DNA from: Portunus trituberculatus
Lineage: Eukaryota > Arthropoda > Malacostraca > Decapoda > Portunidae
Direction of reading: 5' to 3'
DNA: 64,000 bases
Assembly: GCF_017591435.1 (NCBI RefSeq)
Contig: NC_059303.1
Span: forward strand, 1 to 64,000
How positions within the stretch are numbered: the stretch's first letter is position 1; the number at the start of each line of letters is the position of its first letter. Positions 51,574-61,984 of this stretch are shown one piece after another. The position numbers and the translations under genes were made by a program. The notes under the pieces were generated by a model, which was not told the origin of the DNA, made no database searches, and worked only from the letters and a program-made list of their open reading frames with translations.

Positions 51574-53264
51574 GATGGTGGAAGACCCAAATAGTATGGC
51601 AGAACTATTAAATAAAAAATTCCAGGAGGTCTTTACTAAAGAATCCAAATTTGAGAGGCCACAGGGTAATAGAGAGACAATCTATATGAAAGAGATTAAA
51701 GTAACCAAGCTTGAAATAAAAGAGTTAATGAAGGAACTGGATGAAGAGAAGGCAATGGGACCGGATGAAGTCTCAGGCAGAATACTGAAATAATGTAGGG
51801 AAGAACTAGCAAGTCCTATATACAACATCATAAAATGCTCAATAGAAAATGAAACAGTGCTAGTAGAATGGAAAAGAGCTGAGGTGGTTCCCATATATAA
51901 GAGCGGAAGGAAAGAAGAACCTTTAAATTACAGACCGGTATCACTAACTAGTGTAATATGCAAGATGTGTGAAAGAATAATAAAGAAACAATGGATCGAG
52001 TTCCTTGAAGACAACAAATTAATATCAAATAACCAATTTGGTTTTAGAAAAGGACGGTCTTGTGTAACTAATTTATTGAGTTTCTATTCTAGAATAGTTG
52101 ATAGAGTACAAGAGAGAGAGGGATGGGTTGACTGCATCTATTTGGATTTAAAAAAGGCGTTTGACAAAGTGCCACACGCAAGATTAATGTGGAAGTTAGA
52201 GGAGAAGGGTGGCTTAAAAGGAAGCACATTGAGATGGATAGAAAATTATTTGAGGGGGAAAGAAATAAGGACGGTAGTTAAAGATATGAAGTCCAAGTGG
52301 AGAGCAGTAGAAAGTGGAGTGCCACAGGGGTCAGTATTGGCACCAGTACTTTTCCTCATTTATATTAACGACATGCCAGAAAGAGTGAACAGCTACATAA
52401 ATTTGTTTGCGGATGATATGAAATTGTGCAGAGTTATAAAGCAAAAGGAGGATTGTGAAATACTGCAAGAAGACCTAAATAAGATCTGGGAATGGAGTAA
52501 GAAGTGGAAATGGAATTCAATGTGAACAAAAGCCATGTCATGGAAATGGGAAAGAGTGAAAGACGACCTGTGGGAATCTATAAGATGGGAGATGGAGTAG
52601 AACTGGAGAAAGTCAAAAAGGAAAAGGACTTAGAAGTGACGATGGAAGAAAACAATCAACCAGTAAGCCATATTGATAGAATTTTTAGAGAAACATATAA
52701 TTTGCTGAGGAATATTGGAGTAGCATTTCACTACATGGACAAAGAAATGATGAAGAAATTGATAAATACTATAATAAGACCCAGATTGGAATATGCAGGA
52801 GTAGTGTGGACCCCTCATAAAAAGAAACACATAAGGAAATTGGAGAGGCTACAAAAAATGGCTACAAGAATGGTCCCAGAACTTGAAGGGATGACATATG
52901 AGGAGAGACTAAAGGCTATGGGTCTACCAACCTTGGAACAAAGAAGGAGAGAGGAGACCTGATACAAGTCTATAAATTGATCAACGGAATGGACCAAGTG
53001 GATAATGAGAAACTGATCCTGAGAGAAGAATATGACATCCGAAGCACAAGATCGCATAGTAAAAAGCTGAGAAAGGGAAGGTGTCTGAGAGATATTAAAA
53101 ATATAGTTTCCCGCAGAGATGTATTGAGACGTGGAACAGTTTAGATGAAGAAGTAGTGTCTGCAACGAGTGTGCACACTTTTAAAGTAAGATTGGATAAG
53201 TGTAGATATGGAGACGGGCCACACGAGCATAAAGCCCAGGCCCTGTAAAACTACAACTAGGTAA

Positions 53265-53268
<4 letters not shown>
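51572..53268 (+). mobile_element. AC-tailed LINE, copy C, 5'-truncated
   Basis: Starts GGGATGGTGGAAGACCC, which equals copy B from 43612, and ends ..GTAAATAC at 53268 before (AC)n. It preserves the uninterrupted sequence ..TATACAACATCATAAAATG where copy B carries LINE 2. Confidence 0.92.
51575..53200 (+). pseudogene. ORF2 of LINE copy C
   Basis: 51575-51793 holds the end of the linker and stops at TAA (ILK*). 51857-52525: reverse transcriptase with QFGFRKGRSC, YLDLKKAFDKVPHARLMWKL (motif A intact), SGVPQGSVLAPVLFLIYIND and FADDMKLCRV. A one-base change near 52510 shifts to 52504-52962 (C-terminal part), and a further shift near 52950 leads to the final SRRDVLRRGTV-like block. Three lesions make it inactive. 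The overall match to copy B is very close. Confidence 0.88.

Positions 53269-53304
<36 letters not shown>
53269..53304. repeat. (AC)n joint between LINE copy C and the SINE
   Basis: About 36 bp of pure AC repeat, ending directly at the first base of the tRNA-like head. Confidence 0.95.
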
Positions 53305-53306
<2 letters not shown>

Positions 53307-53604
53307 CCCGGTAGCTCAGTGGTTAGAGCGCTGGCTTCACAAGCCAGATGACCGGGGTTCGATTCCCCGGCCGGGTGGAGATATTTGGGTGTGTCTCCTT
53401 TCACGTGTAGCCCCTGTTCACCTAGCAGTGAGTAGGTACGGGATGTAAATCGAGGAGTTGTGACCTTGTTGTCCCAGTGTGTGGTGTGTGCCTGGTCTCA
53501 GACCTATCCCAAGATCGGAAATAATGAGCTCTGAGCTCGTTCCGTAGGGTAACGTCTGGCTGTCTCGTCAGAGACTGCAGCAGATCAAACAGTGAATTAC
53601 ACAT
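53305..53604 (+). mobile_element. tRNA-derived SINE with AC tail
   Basis: Positions 53305-53378 fold like a tRNA: D arm GCTC..GAGC, anticodon arm CTGGC-TTCACAA-GCCAG (triplet CAC at the anticodon), T arm CGGGG-TTCGATT-CCCCG. Box A (TAGCTCAGTGG) and box B (GGTTCGATTCC) are intact, so RNA polymerase III could transcribe it. A 220-bp body follows (GTAGCCCCTGTTCACC, GGTCTCAGACCTATCCC, AATGAGCTCTGAGCTCGTTC) and ends AAACAGTGAATTACAC, then an AC-rich tail. It sits between two AC-tailed LINE segments in the same orientation. Acceptor pairing is imperfect (two G-U ends), as expected for a retroposed copy. Confidence 0.92.
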
Positions 53605-53625
53605 ACACATACACATATACACACA

Positions 53626-53667
<42 letters not shown>

Positions 53668-53671
53668 TACA
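53605..53671. repeat. AC-rich tail of the SINE
   Basis: ACAT/ACAC repeats grading into AC with interspersed AAAC, ending at the start of the next LINE fragment. Confidence 0.9.
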
Positions 53672-53765
53672 TAGTTTTAAAGAAAAATTGGATAAGTGTT
53701 GATATGGAGACGGGACCACACGAGCATAAAGCCCAGGCCCTGTAAAACTACAACTAGGTAAATAC
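53672..53765 (+). mobile_element. AC-tailed LINE, 94-bp 3' end fragment
   Basis: AGTTTTAAAGAAAAATTGGA through GCATAAAGCCCAGGCCCTG to ..ACTAGGTAAATAC. Same 3' end as copies B and C. It is the shortest truncated copy in the chain. Confidence 0.92.
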
Positions 53766-53786
53766 ACACACACACAAACACACACA

Positions 53787-53860
<74 letters not shown>
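53766..53860. repeat. (AC)n tail closing the LINE/SINE chain
   Basis: About 95 bp of AC repeat with two AAAC variants near its start. A further 150 bp (53861-54008) of unrecognised sequence leads to the next element. Confidence 0.95.
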
Positions 53861-53865
<5 letters not shown>

Positions 53866-54214
53866 GACACCGTGCCGTCAAGACATTTCTGAGCAACTCG
53901 CAGGGAAAAGCTACAACAGGAGCTGGGGCCTGACCTAGACATATATACAGGTGGGGAGTGGGCCATAAATTCTCCGGTCTCCATATTGAATAAGTTTCGG
54001 ATCATATACTGTCATACCTCGCTCAACACGACAGTTAGGTTCCTGAGCTTGTCGTGCACAGCGAGATTCGTGTTGGGCAAATAATAGGCCCTATGCGAAA
54101 ATAGGGGTTAGGTTCCCAGATCCTCCAAAAAAAAAAAACTACCAAAAACTGAAAAAAAAAAAACAATAAATGAAGTACCAAACACACATTTTATTTTTAA
54201 GTACAGTGCTAGTA

Positions 54215-54977
54215 CAGTAATACTCTGCTTAACGAACAGGATAGGGGATGTCAAAGCTGTTCATAGGCCGAAAATTTGTTAAGCGGATGTAATTTTCCCA
54301 TAGGAAATAGTGATAGTGAATTACTAATGAAATACCGCGGTATTTCATTAGTAATTCACTATCACTCACTGCCACAGAGTCCAGGTTATCCTCATGGCAT
54401 GAGCGTATATGAATACTAAGATATGATATCCATTATAGCAGGCAAGAGAGGAGTGAAAGACAACACGCCAAGCTAAAAAGGTCCCAAAAAAGAAGAAGCG
54501 GCCAAGTCGTCGGAGTCTCCGCCGTCTGTGGCCGATCTCATCATCTCTGCTTTATTTTTTGGTATTCCATGTAAGATTTCACTCTGCATTACAAAACAAT
54601 CCTTTCTTGGGGGCAAGGTTTGTAAAAAAGCTATTACAAATGTTGTTTTGTGAACATAAATGCATATATAAGACAGTAACACCACCTCCAGAGGTGGTGT
54701 TCCCATCAACCTCATCACCGTCCCATTTTGCGGCAGGAGGTTGCTCTGAGGCTGTTAAAGAATCTTGGATCCAGCTCCAGGAGCGCTAGAGACAAGCAGG
54801 GAGCCAGACAATCTCAACGAAGCTGCTGCGTTTGGTCCCTCACCTGGCAAATTCAAACACAGAAAATTCGCTAAAACGGATGTGGTTGTACGTTATGTGG
54901 ACTTTTTGGTCTAACTTTATATAGTACGTTAAACTGGAAATTCGTTAGACAAATGTTCGTTAAGCGGAGTATTACTG
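54215..54977. mobile_element. Pogo-like miniature element, inner
   Basis: Ends CAGTAATACTCTGCTTAACG (54215) and the complement of CAGTAATACTCCGCTTAACG (ending 54977), flanked by TA (54213-54214, 54978-54979). Further in, GAACA..AAATTTGTTAAGCGGATGT and its relatives repeat. It contains the 58-bp palindrome. No transposase domain is seen; it is probably mobilised by a Tigger-type enzyme. Confidence 0.9.
54309..54366. repeat. Perfect 58-bp palindrome without spacer
   Basis: The left arm (54309-54337) and right arm (54338-54366) are exact reverse complements with centre ATACCGCGGTAT and no loop. It lies near one end of the inner pogo-like element, between its terminal repeat and the body. Confidence 0.95.
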
Positions 54978-55339
54978 TACCTTATTTAGTTTATTTTCTG
55001 GTTGGAGAGGGCTTGAAATACAAAGTGATGGGCCTCTGACTGGCCATGGCTAAGATGAAATCAAGAGAGCGCAAGGGAACCACGTCTGCACACAACAGCA
55101 CGACAAGGAGAGAGCGAGTGGCGCGAGGCAGCGTGCTACCGCCAGCCCCGGGGGGAGTCCAAGATGCTTGGGAGGGGAGGTCACGTGCATCCACCAGGAC
55201 CAGTGAGAGATTCAAATGGAGACCAAATCGTGCAATTGCAAGTCAAAGTTGTGCTCGGCGAAATATGGTATATTTTACCGATTCGTGTATACGCGAGATT
55301 TGTGTTCGGCGAGGTATGACAGTAGACAGAAAAAAAAAA

Positions 55340-55790
55340 AAATGAGAGAGATGGAACAGAGTAGCTCTGCCAGACGTATGATAGAATCAAAACATACGCC
55401 ATCTTGTGAATACCAGCAGTACATTGAAACACCTGTTGGACTAAGGAAACTGACTGAGGGTATTATGGACTAGGATTTTTCTGGATTTAGGAACGAAAGA
55501 GGTAGTATGAGGAGGTTGATCAACGTACTAGAAAGGAAGTTAAGGTACATGAAGGAAGTGATGTTGAGTTTAATGGACAAGCAGGACAAACTGACAATAG
55601 AAAATACTAAGCTGAAATTGAGATTAGTAGAATGTGATAAGATCAGTGCAATCAATCAGAGATTAAAGGAGGAGATACAAGAAATAAAGAAACAAAATGA
55701 CGTATTAAAAGCCACATGTCTTTGCAACTCAAACTTCTGTTCCCGCTTCTGTTCTTCCATTTCATCTCGTCACTTCAAATACATGTGTTA
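55340..55790 (+). pseudogene. LINE ORF1-like coiled-coil fragment
   Basis: 55340-55473 reads MREMEQSSSARRMIESKHTP.., stops at TAG, and 55507-55712 continues MRRLINVLERKLRYMKEVML, then KLTIENTKLKLRLVECDKIS and RLKEEIQEIKKQNDVLK, a clear heptad-type coiled coil. This is the usual N-terminal part of LINE ORF1 proteins. No RNA-binding or esterase domain follows; the sequence becomes non-coding after about 55790. The family is not determined. Confidence 0.5.
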
Positions 55791-56049
55791 AGCCTCAGCA
55801 TGCTTGTGAGCCCGCCCCTTTGTCTGTGGATGGTCATGATCGGAGCTTCATTATCTGTGACAATGTACCACATCTGTTCCTTGCTGATTTTCACCACTGC
55901 TATGAGTATCAAAGGAGTAACGGTTTCCACTACATTATTTTTTGTTTTTATCAAATTGATCAAATATTCCTATGAATCAAGAGAAAAATGTAAGGAAATA
56001 AATAATGCCTTTTTGTTTAGCTGGGGGAAAATGACAAGCTCAAGGGCAG

Positions 56050-56372
56050 ATCTTTTGTATTTGTATGTAGGTAGGTGGGTATCATTCATTCACCTATGGT
56101 ATTCTGCTGATCATACAGCTAGCTGTTACTTTACAGGAGCTCAGAGCTCATAGAGACCAGTCTTTGGTAGGACTGAGACCACACACACCATACACCTGGA
56201 CAGCGAGGGCACAACCCCTTAGGTTATATCTCGTATCTACTTACTACTAGGAGAGCAGGAGGTACACATTGAGAGACTTTCCTATTGCTTTGCTGCACCC
56301 AGGTCTTGAACCCAGCCTTTTCAATTGTGAGCCAAACGTGCTGACCACCACACTCACTACAGAGTGTGTGTA
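56050..56372 (-). mobile_element. Diverged relative of the AC-tailed SINE
   Basis: On the minus strand a tRNA-like head (GTGGTGGTCAGCACGTTTGG..) has a box-B-like GGTTCAAGACC (56302-56312). It is followed by a body that aligns with the SINE at 53305: GTTGTGCCCTCGCTGTCC, GTGTGGTCTCAGTCCTACC and ATGAGCTCTGAGCTCC. It ends in a CCTACCTACATAC repeat instead of AC. So the family has at least two subfamilies with different heads and tails. Ends are approximate. Confidence 0.65.
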
Positions 56373-56387
56373 AAATAATTATTGTTA

Positions 56388-56600
56388 CATATACTAATTA
56401 CCCATATGTAATTACATATGTGCCTATATGCCATTATTCCCACACTCAGCACAGAAAATCAACCAGCACCTCTATATATAGAGATCGTGCCTATAGAAAT
56501 TCCATGTCACCTCTGTGCACATGCACACCGGAAACCACCAGCCCAGCTGGCCAACCCTAGCTCAGATCCTTTCTGTGCTCGGCATGCTGTTCACCTGTGC
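56388..56600 (+). repeat. DIRS left inverted terminal repeat, copy 2
   Basis: Starts TTACATATACTAATTACCC, then the palindrome CATATGTAATTACATATG. Its reverse complement is the right repeat at about 62100-62320. Confidence 0.85.
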
Positions 56601-56676
56601 CTCTTCTTGCTTCTTCCTGTCTTTCTTTTGTGCCTGCTTCTTTGTCGCTTCCATTTCTACTTCTCCCTGAGTTGCC

Positions 56677-58979
56677 ATGGCAGCTCGGAGTTGTGTTGGA
56701 TGCAAAAGGTGGTTGCCAGGCGAGGCTTTAGAGCCGCATTCCCGCTGTGTGTCTTGTCGGCCCACCATGTGTTCAGCCGAAGACCGGTGTAGTCAGTGTT
56801 CCCACCTCTCCCTTCTCCAGTTCCAAGCGTATGTGAAGGATGCTGAGAAGCGTTCTGCTAAGGAGAAGAAGCGGGCCAAGTCGTCTGGTGGTTCCAGTGA
56901 GAAGTGTTCTCGCCGGCAGGAGCCGGCTTCTGAGGCCCCTTGGGCAAGCAAGTTTGTTGCTGTAGAGGTTGATCTGGCTGCTATGAAGGCTTCTATTGGC
57001 CAGTTGTTAGTGGTTTTGTTGCCCCCTGCCTCTGGTTCCGCGTTTTCAGTGTTTGCAGATGGCGGAGCGAGTGTGCGTTCAGCCCCCAGGTTGGTGCCAG
57101 GTGTAGCAGGGCCCCGGTCTTCCCCTGGCTCAGGCCCTTCGGTGGTGGCTGCTGGTAGTAGTGGAGCAAGTCTCAGTGTGTCTCCTCTCCCAGGTTTGGC
57201 TCCAGGAGTGAGTGGGGGGCAGGCTCCCTCTGTTCCTAGCCTCACCCCAGAGTTGGCGGTCAGGGGAGTGAGTTTGCGTGCAGTCCCGCTTTCTGCCCCC
57301 GCCGCCGGTAGTGAGTGGCGTGCCTTCTCCCGCTGTTCCTGGCCCTTCCACAGAGTTTTCTGGGCTCAGTGGAGTTAGAGTATGTGCAGCCCCTCTCCCT
57401 AGTCTGGCTCTGGGAGGGAAGGGGTCCAGTCCTCCGCTGTTTCAGGCTCTTCCTTGGACTTTTCTGGCTTCAGGGGTGTGAGCTTCAGTGTGGCCCTGCT
57501 CCCTACCGTGACCCCAGCAGTGAGTGTGGTGCAGACTCCAGCTGTGTCAGGTGCTTCCAGGGAGTTTTTAGGTCTCGGTGAAATGAGCTTGCGTGCAGCC
57601 CGCTCCCCAGTGTGGCTCCGGGATTGAGTGGTTTGCAGGCTCCCGCTGATCCTGTTTCTTCCGTGGCTGGTCTTGGGGTCAGTGGATTGAGTCTATGCGC
57701 TGCTCCTCTCTCTGGTAAGGCCTCGGGTATTTGTAGGGAGCCAGCTCCCGCCGGGCCAGTCTCCTCCTTGGGCCTAGTTGGTGGCGGAGAAACAGGACTT
57801 CATGCAGCACCACTCCCTGGTGGGTTGCCAGGGGATGACAATTTTGCAGGCTCAGCGGGTGTGTCTTCCATGGGCCTGCCTCATGTTGATTGGCTGCATG
57901 GGTCAATGTCCTTGCAGGTCCTGTCCCGGCCAGTTGCTGCGGGCGCGGACCCTGGTGGTGCAGTAGTTAGTCAGGCTGCTGACACGGGCTGGTCTTTGTT
58001 TTCTGAAGAGGTGGATGAGGTTTTTGATGACGTTCCCACAGGGGAGGCTGGCTCTCCGGATGAGGAGGGTGGATCCTCCTTTTGTGAGCTCATTACCTCA
58101 GTGAGAGAGTCCTTGGGTCTCCCCATGCCCTCTTCTCTTGCCTCCACTCTTCAGACTAGGGTCGAGCACACCTCGGGGACTTCACGGCCTGGCCCCACTC
58201 CCTTGGTGCTGCCTCGTTCTCCTCTGGCTCTGGAGTTTCGCAGGGAACAGCTGGACTGTTCCCTGGGGATCTCTAATCCAGCTTCTGCCAGGTTCACCTT
58301 ACCCAGGAGGTGGGCTTCAAGGGCGGAGAGGTGGTACACTCCAGAAGGAGATTCCTGTGGGTCTCCTTCTCTCAGTGATGAGCTGCTTCATTTGGTGGAG
58401 AGTAAAGATCTGTCTGTGAGTCTTCCCTGGTGTATGGCTACTCAGTTAGAGGGTTTTTTGAGTACTCTGGTTGATATCACTTCCTGGACGGATCAGGTTC
58501 TGGGGGCCTTTGCTGGCCTTTCCAGTGCTGCACCCCAGAGAGGTTTGGACTGCTTGGGAGCTCTTGCCAGGGCAAATTTAGATATTATGCAGCACTGTGA
58601 AATGCTCCATTTGAGGATGATGATGTTACGCAGGCAAGCTGTGGTGAGAAACCTTCCTAATACTTACGGTGATTGGGAGAGACGGCAGTTGATGTCTTCC
58701 CCCATTGGCCCCCACCTTTTTGATGGTCAGACTCTTGCAACAGTGGAGCAGAGGGAGCTTGAGTCCTTGCAACGGTCACTCGTTTCCCAGATTGCTCGTG
58801 GCTTGGCTTCCTCAGCTCAGGGCGTCAGGGCTAAGGCCAGTGGGGCCGTTGGTTCCCGACGCCTTGTGCCAGCTGCACTGCCTTTGGTTCTGCCGCCTCC
58901 TGCTCTTAAGGTGAGCGGTTTCTTTCGGTCTCGAGGAATCTTCCGTGGCCGCTCAAGGGGTTGTTGGGGCTCTCGCTAG
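56677..58979 (+). pseudogene. DIRS gag-like gene, copy 2
   Basis: 56677-57378: MAARSCVGCKRWLPGEALEP with CVGC, CVSC and CSQCSH pairs (probable zinc binding), then a basic coiled stretch (EKRSAKEKKRAKSSGG). 57400-57610 is a Pro/Ser/Gly-rich low-complexity zone with frameshifts and repeated SLCAAPL units. 57612-58979 is open for 455 codons: PRRWASRAERWYTPEGDSCG, then a helical part (LRMMMLRRQAVVRNLPNTYG, GPHLFDGQTLATVEQREL) and an Arg/Gly-rich end (FRSRGIFRGRSRGCWGSR). The C-terminal RG-rich tail suggests nucleic-acid binding. Frame breaks near 57330-57610 make it a pseudogene. Confidence 0.75.
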
Positions 58980-58980
58980 G

Positions 58981-60700
58981 GATGCTGTGGAGGTGCCGCT
59001 GCTAGTTGGGGCTTGTCTGCAGTGGCACTGGCAGGAGTGGGAGAACATCAGGGCCTGCGAGTGGGTGGTCAAGACCCTTCGGTATGGTTACGTTCTCCCC
59101 TTCCTCAGGGATCCGCCCCTCTCGAGCACGCCTGTGGAGTTTCCGGCATACAGGGAGGGCTCAGACCGTCATTCAGCTCTGGAGGCCGCAGTTTCCGAGA
59201 TGCTGATAAAGGGAGTTATAGAACCGGTGATAGACCCTCAGGCTGGGTTCTATTCTCGCATCTTCCTTGTGCCCAAGTCCACAGGGGGCTGGAGACCAAT
59301 TTGCGACTTTTCGGTCTTAAATCGTTTCCTGGTGGTGATCCACTTCCGCATGGAGACAGTTTCGTCAGTGCTGGAGTCAATGGCCGAGGGCGAGTAGATG
59401 GTGTCCTTGTACCTGCGGGACGCTTACTATCAGGTTCCTGTCCTCCCTCAGTCACGCAAGTGCATGCAGTTCGTCTGGCAGGGTAGAGTTTACCTGTTTC
59501 GGACTCTGTGCTTCGGCCTTGCCACGGCTCCTCAGGTCTTCACCAAGGTGATGGCTTCCGTGTCGGCTTGGGCTCATCGCCTTAGTATACCCTTGCGTCA
59601 TTATCTGGATGATTGGCTGATTTCCGGTCCTTCTTGGGCTTCATGCCTCAACAATGTCCGGTCTCTTCTGCTTCTGTGTTCTCGAGTGGGGATTCAGGTC
59701 AACTGGGCCAAATCTGATCTGTCTCCTAGCCAGAGGAAGCAGTTTTTGGGTATGGTTCTTGACACCGTCAGAGCCTGAGTCTTCCCGTCACCAGATCAGG
59801 TCAACCGATTTCAGGCAGTTGCCCTACAGTTTCTGCTAGCCAAGGCTCCACCAGTGTCTCTCTGGAGGTCTTTGCTGGGACATCTTGCATCCCTAGCACA
59901 GTTAGTGCCAGGTGGGCTCTGCAGTGGTGCCTAAAGAGGCATTGGCGGGCTGCTTCCAACCCAGATTGGTGGCGAGTGGCTCCAAGCGTCAGTATTTGCA
60001 AGACCTTGCTTGGTGGTTGGTTCCGGATCAGCTTCTGAAAGGCGCCCCATTTGTAGTGCCGTCCCCAGAACAAACCCTGTTCTCAGATGCTTCCTGGCTC
60101 GGGTGGGGAGCTCATCTGGGAGATTCTCTGGCTTCTGGAGTCTGGACTGTGGAGGAGCAGGGGCTCCACATAAATCATCTGGAGCTCTTGGCAGTCTTCC
60201 GGGTTCTCCAGAGTTTTCAGCAGGCCTTGATGGGATCAGTGGTGTCTTTGATGTCCGACAACTCAACAGTGGTCGCCTATCTCAGGAGGCACTCGTTGTC
60301 CATCTTTCTGTGCCCTATTTTCATTCCAGGACGCTGCAATGTAATTGGAGATGTGCTCAGTCAGGAGTGTGTCAGTTCAGAGTGGACCCTACATCCCGAA
60401 ATTTGCAGGAAACTCTTCCAGGTGTGGGGATCTCCTCACATCTGTTTGCCACAGCACTGACTCGTCGTCTGCCCCTGTATGTTTCTCTTCTTCCGGATCA
60501 GGGAGCCTGGTGACAGGATGCGTTCTATTTTCCATGGGATGGTCTGGATCTGTAGCTACGCCTTTCCACCGTTCGCTCTGATTCCCCGTGTTCTGGTGAG
60601 GGTTCGCGAGTCACAGGCAGTGCGTATGACACTAGTGGCTTCTCTTTGGCCTCAGGGAAACTGACTTCCCTTGTTGCTGGACCTGCTCGTGGACACTCCT
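58981..60700 (+). pseudogene. DIRS reverse transcriptase and RNase H
   Basis: 58981-59394: VSEMLIKGVIEPVIDPQAGF, YSRIFLVPKSTGGWRPICDF. A TAG at 59395-59397 (probably from Trp TGG) interrupts. 59398-59778: SLYLRDAYYQVPVLPQSRKC, CFGLATAPQVFTKVM and the active-site box HYLDDWLISG. Motif A normally has an Asp where this copy has Tyr (TAC at 59410), so the polymerase would be dead even without the stop. A second stop follows TVRA (59776). RNase H: LFSDASWLGWGAHLGD (60080), LELLAVFRVL and LMSDNSTVVAYLRR. The later part (FPPFALIPRVLVRVRESQAV, 60555) is the conserved region that precedes the recombinase. Confidence 0.85.
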
Positions 60701-61852
60701 TGGGTTCTTTCCATGTGGTGTACTCTCCTTCGACAACCTCACCATCCCCTCTTCCACGGTTCCTTAGAAAAGCTCCATCTTCACGCGTGGCGACTCTCCA
60801 GCGTCTCTTCCGAGCACAAGGTTTTTCGCGCAAGGCTGCTAAGTTCATGTCTCGACCAGTCAGGCAGTCCTCTGCCTCAGTTTACCAGGCGAAGTGAAGA
60901 GTCTTTTGTGGTTGGTGTAAGTCAAGGGGGTTTGGATCCGTGCTCTGCCTGTGTAGTGCAACTGGCAGACTTTTTCATTTTCCTTTTTGAGTCAAAGCGC
61001 CTGTCAGTGCCAGCAATTAGGGGTTATCATTGTGCCCTAGCTCCTGTTCTGCATCAGTCAGGCACAGACCTTTCCACCAATCCAGACCTTTCTTCTCTGT
61101 TGTGCTCCTTTGTGGTCTCTTGTCCACCTTGTTTGCCTCGGTTACTTGCCTGGGACCTTTCACTGGTCCTTCGATCCTTGTTACATCCTCCTTATAAGCC
61201 CTTGTGGTCAGCCTCATTGAGGGATGTCTCGCTTAAGACCGTGTTTCTTCTGGCGCTCGCATCAGCTTGTTGGGTTAGTGGGCTTCACGGCCTGTCGGCT
61301 GAGGTGCGTCATTCTAAGGGATGGACGTCCATGACCTTTTCCTTTGTCCACAATTTCCTGGCTAAGACTCAGTGTCCGGGCCAGCATTCATTTGACGAAT
61401 TCACAATTCCTGCTCTTCTTGATTTTGTTGGGGAAGATGAGGTAGACCTCCTTCTTTGTCCATTTTGGGCGGTCTGTGAGTATCTTCGCAGGTCTAGGGA
61501 TTGTTGGCCATCCTGCTCTAAGTTGTTGGTCACGGTTTCAGATCCTAGACGAGCTGTCCACCCTCATACTATGCCTAAGTGGATTTGTCAGGTGATTCGG
61601 AGGGCCTATGTGAGTGTCTCGGAGGAGGAGTCGCGCCTTCTGAAAGTGAACTCACATGAGGTTCGAGCAATTGTGACCAGTGTTCTCTTTAGAAAAGTTA
61701 AGAGTCTGGACTTGGTCCTCAAGGCTGGTACGTGGAAGAGTATGACCACCTTTGCCTCCTTTTACCTAAGAGATGTTACTCAGGTATTTAGATACTTTTT
61801 CCCTTGGGCCAATAGTTTCAGCGCTGAGGGTTGTTCACTGATGCTTGTTTAG
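60671..61852 (+). CDS. DIRS tyrosine recombinase, catalytic Arg lost
   Basis: A 393-codon open frame. Residues 110-180 form the SAM-like DNA-binding region (VPAIRGYHCALAPVLHQ). The catalytic region includes LKTVFLLALASACWVSGLHG (189-208), where DIRS recombinases normally have Arg at the CW position. Then come SHEVRA (328-333, the His-x-x-Arg box), GTWKSM (353-358) and FYLRDV with the nucleophile Tyr at 365. TGT TGG at 61268-61273 would be CGT CGG before two C-to-T changes, which explains the loss. The enzyme would circularise and integrate the element; this copy should be inactive. The frame may begin upstream of the first Met, overlapping the previous gene. Chosen as CDS because the frame is unbroken. 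Confidence 0.85.
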   Translation: MLLDLLVDTPWVLSMWCTLLRQPHHPLFHGSLEKLHLHAWRLSSVSSEHKVFRARLLSSCLDQSGSPLPQFTRRSEESFVVGVSQGGLDPCSACVVQLADFFIFLFESKRLSVPAIRGYHCALAPVLHQSGTDLSTNPDLSSLLCSFVVSCPPCLPRLLAWDLSLVLRSLLHPPYKPLWSASLRDVSLKTVFLLALASACWVSGLHGLSAEVRHSKGWTSMTFSFVHNFLAKTQCPGQHSFDEFTIPALLDFVGEDEVDLLLCPFWAVCEYLRRSRDCWPSCSKLLVTVSDPRRAVHPHTMPKWICQVIRRAYVSVSEEESRLLKVNSHEVRAIVTSVLFRKVKSLDLVLKAGTWKSMTTFASFYLRDVTQVFRYFFPWANSFSAEGCSLMLV

Positions 61853-61984
61853 TTTCATTCTGGTCTTTCCTTGTTATCAGCAACAAGATTTACGGATACT
61901 TTATTTTTCCATTTTTGGGTATTTTGAAGATCATGTCTGCTATCTTCGGGTTTCTGTTACACCCTCCCACCTATACTTGGGAAT

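Larger units (their letters stand above)
54009..55322. mobile_element. Pogo-like miniature element, outer
   Basis: Ends CTGTCATACCTCGCTCAACA (54009) and the complement of CTGTCATACCTCGCCGAACA (ending 55322), flanked by TA on both sides (54007-54008, 55323-55324). Subterminal CGTGTTGGGC/TGTGCTCGGC motifs repeat. It has no transposase. It holds a second, nested element (54215-54977); without that it is about 550 bp. Confidence 0.88.

Noticed and set aside
51393..51648. Cys-Val repeat proteins (also at 28610, 42516, 53597)
   Set aside because: These frames are translations of AC/GT microsatellites.
53305..53378. Functional tRNA gene with anticodon CAC
   Set aside because: It has intact A and B boxes, but it is followed directly by a SINE body and AC tail and sits inside a chain of retroelements; acceptor pairing is imperfect. 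It is a SINE head.
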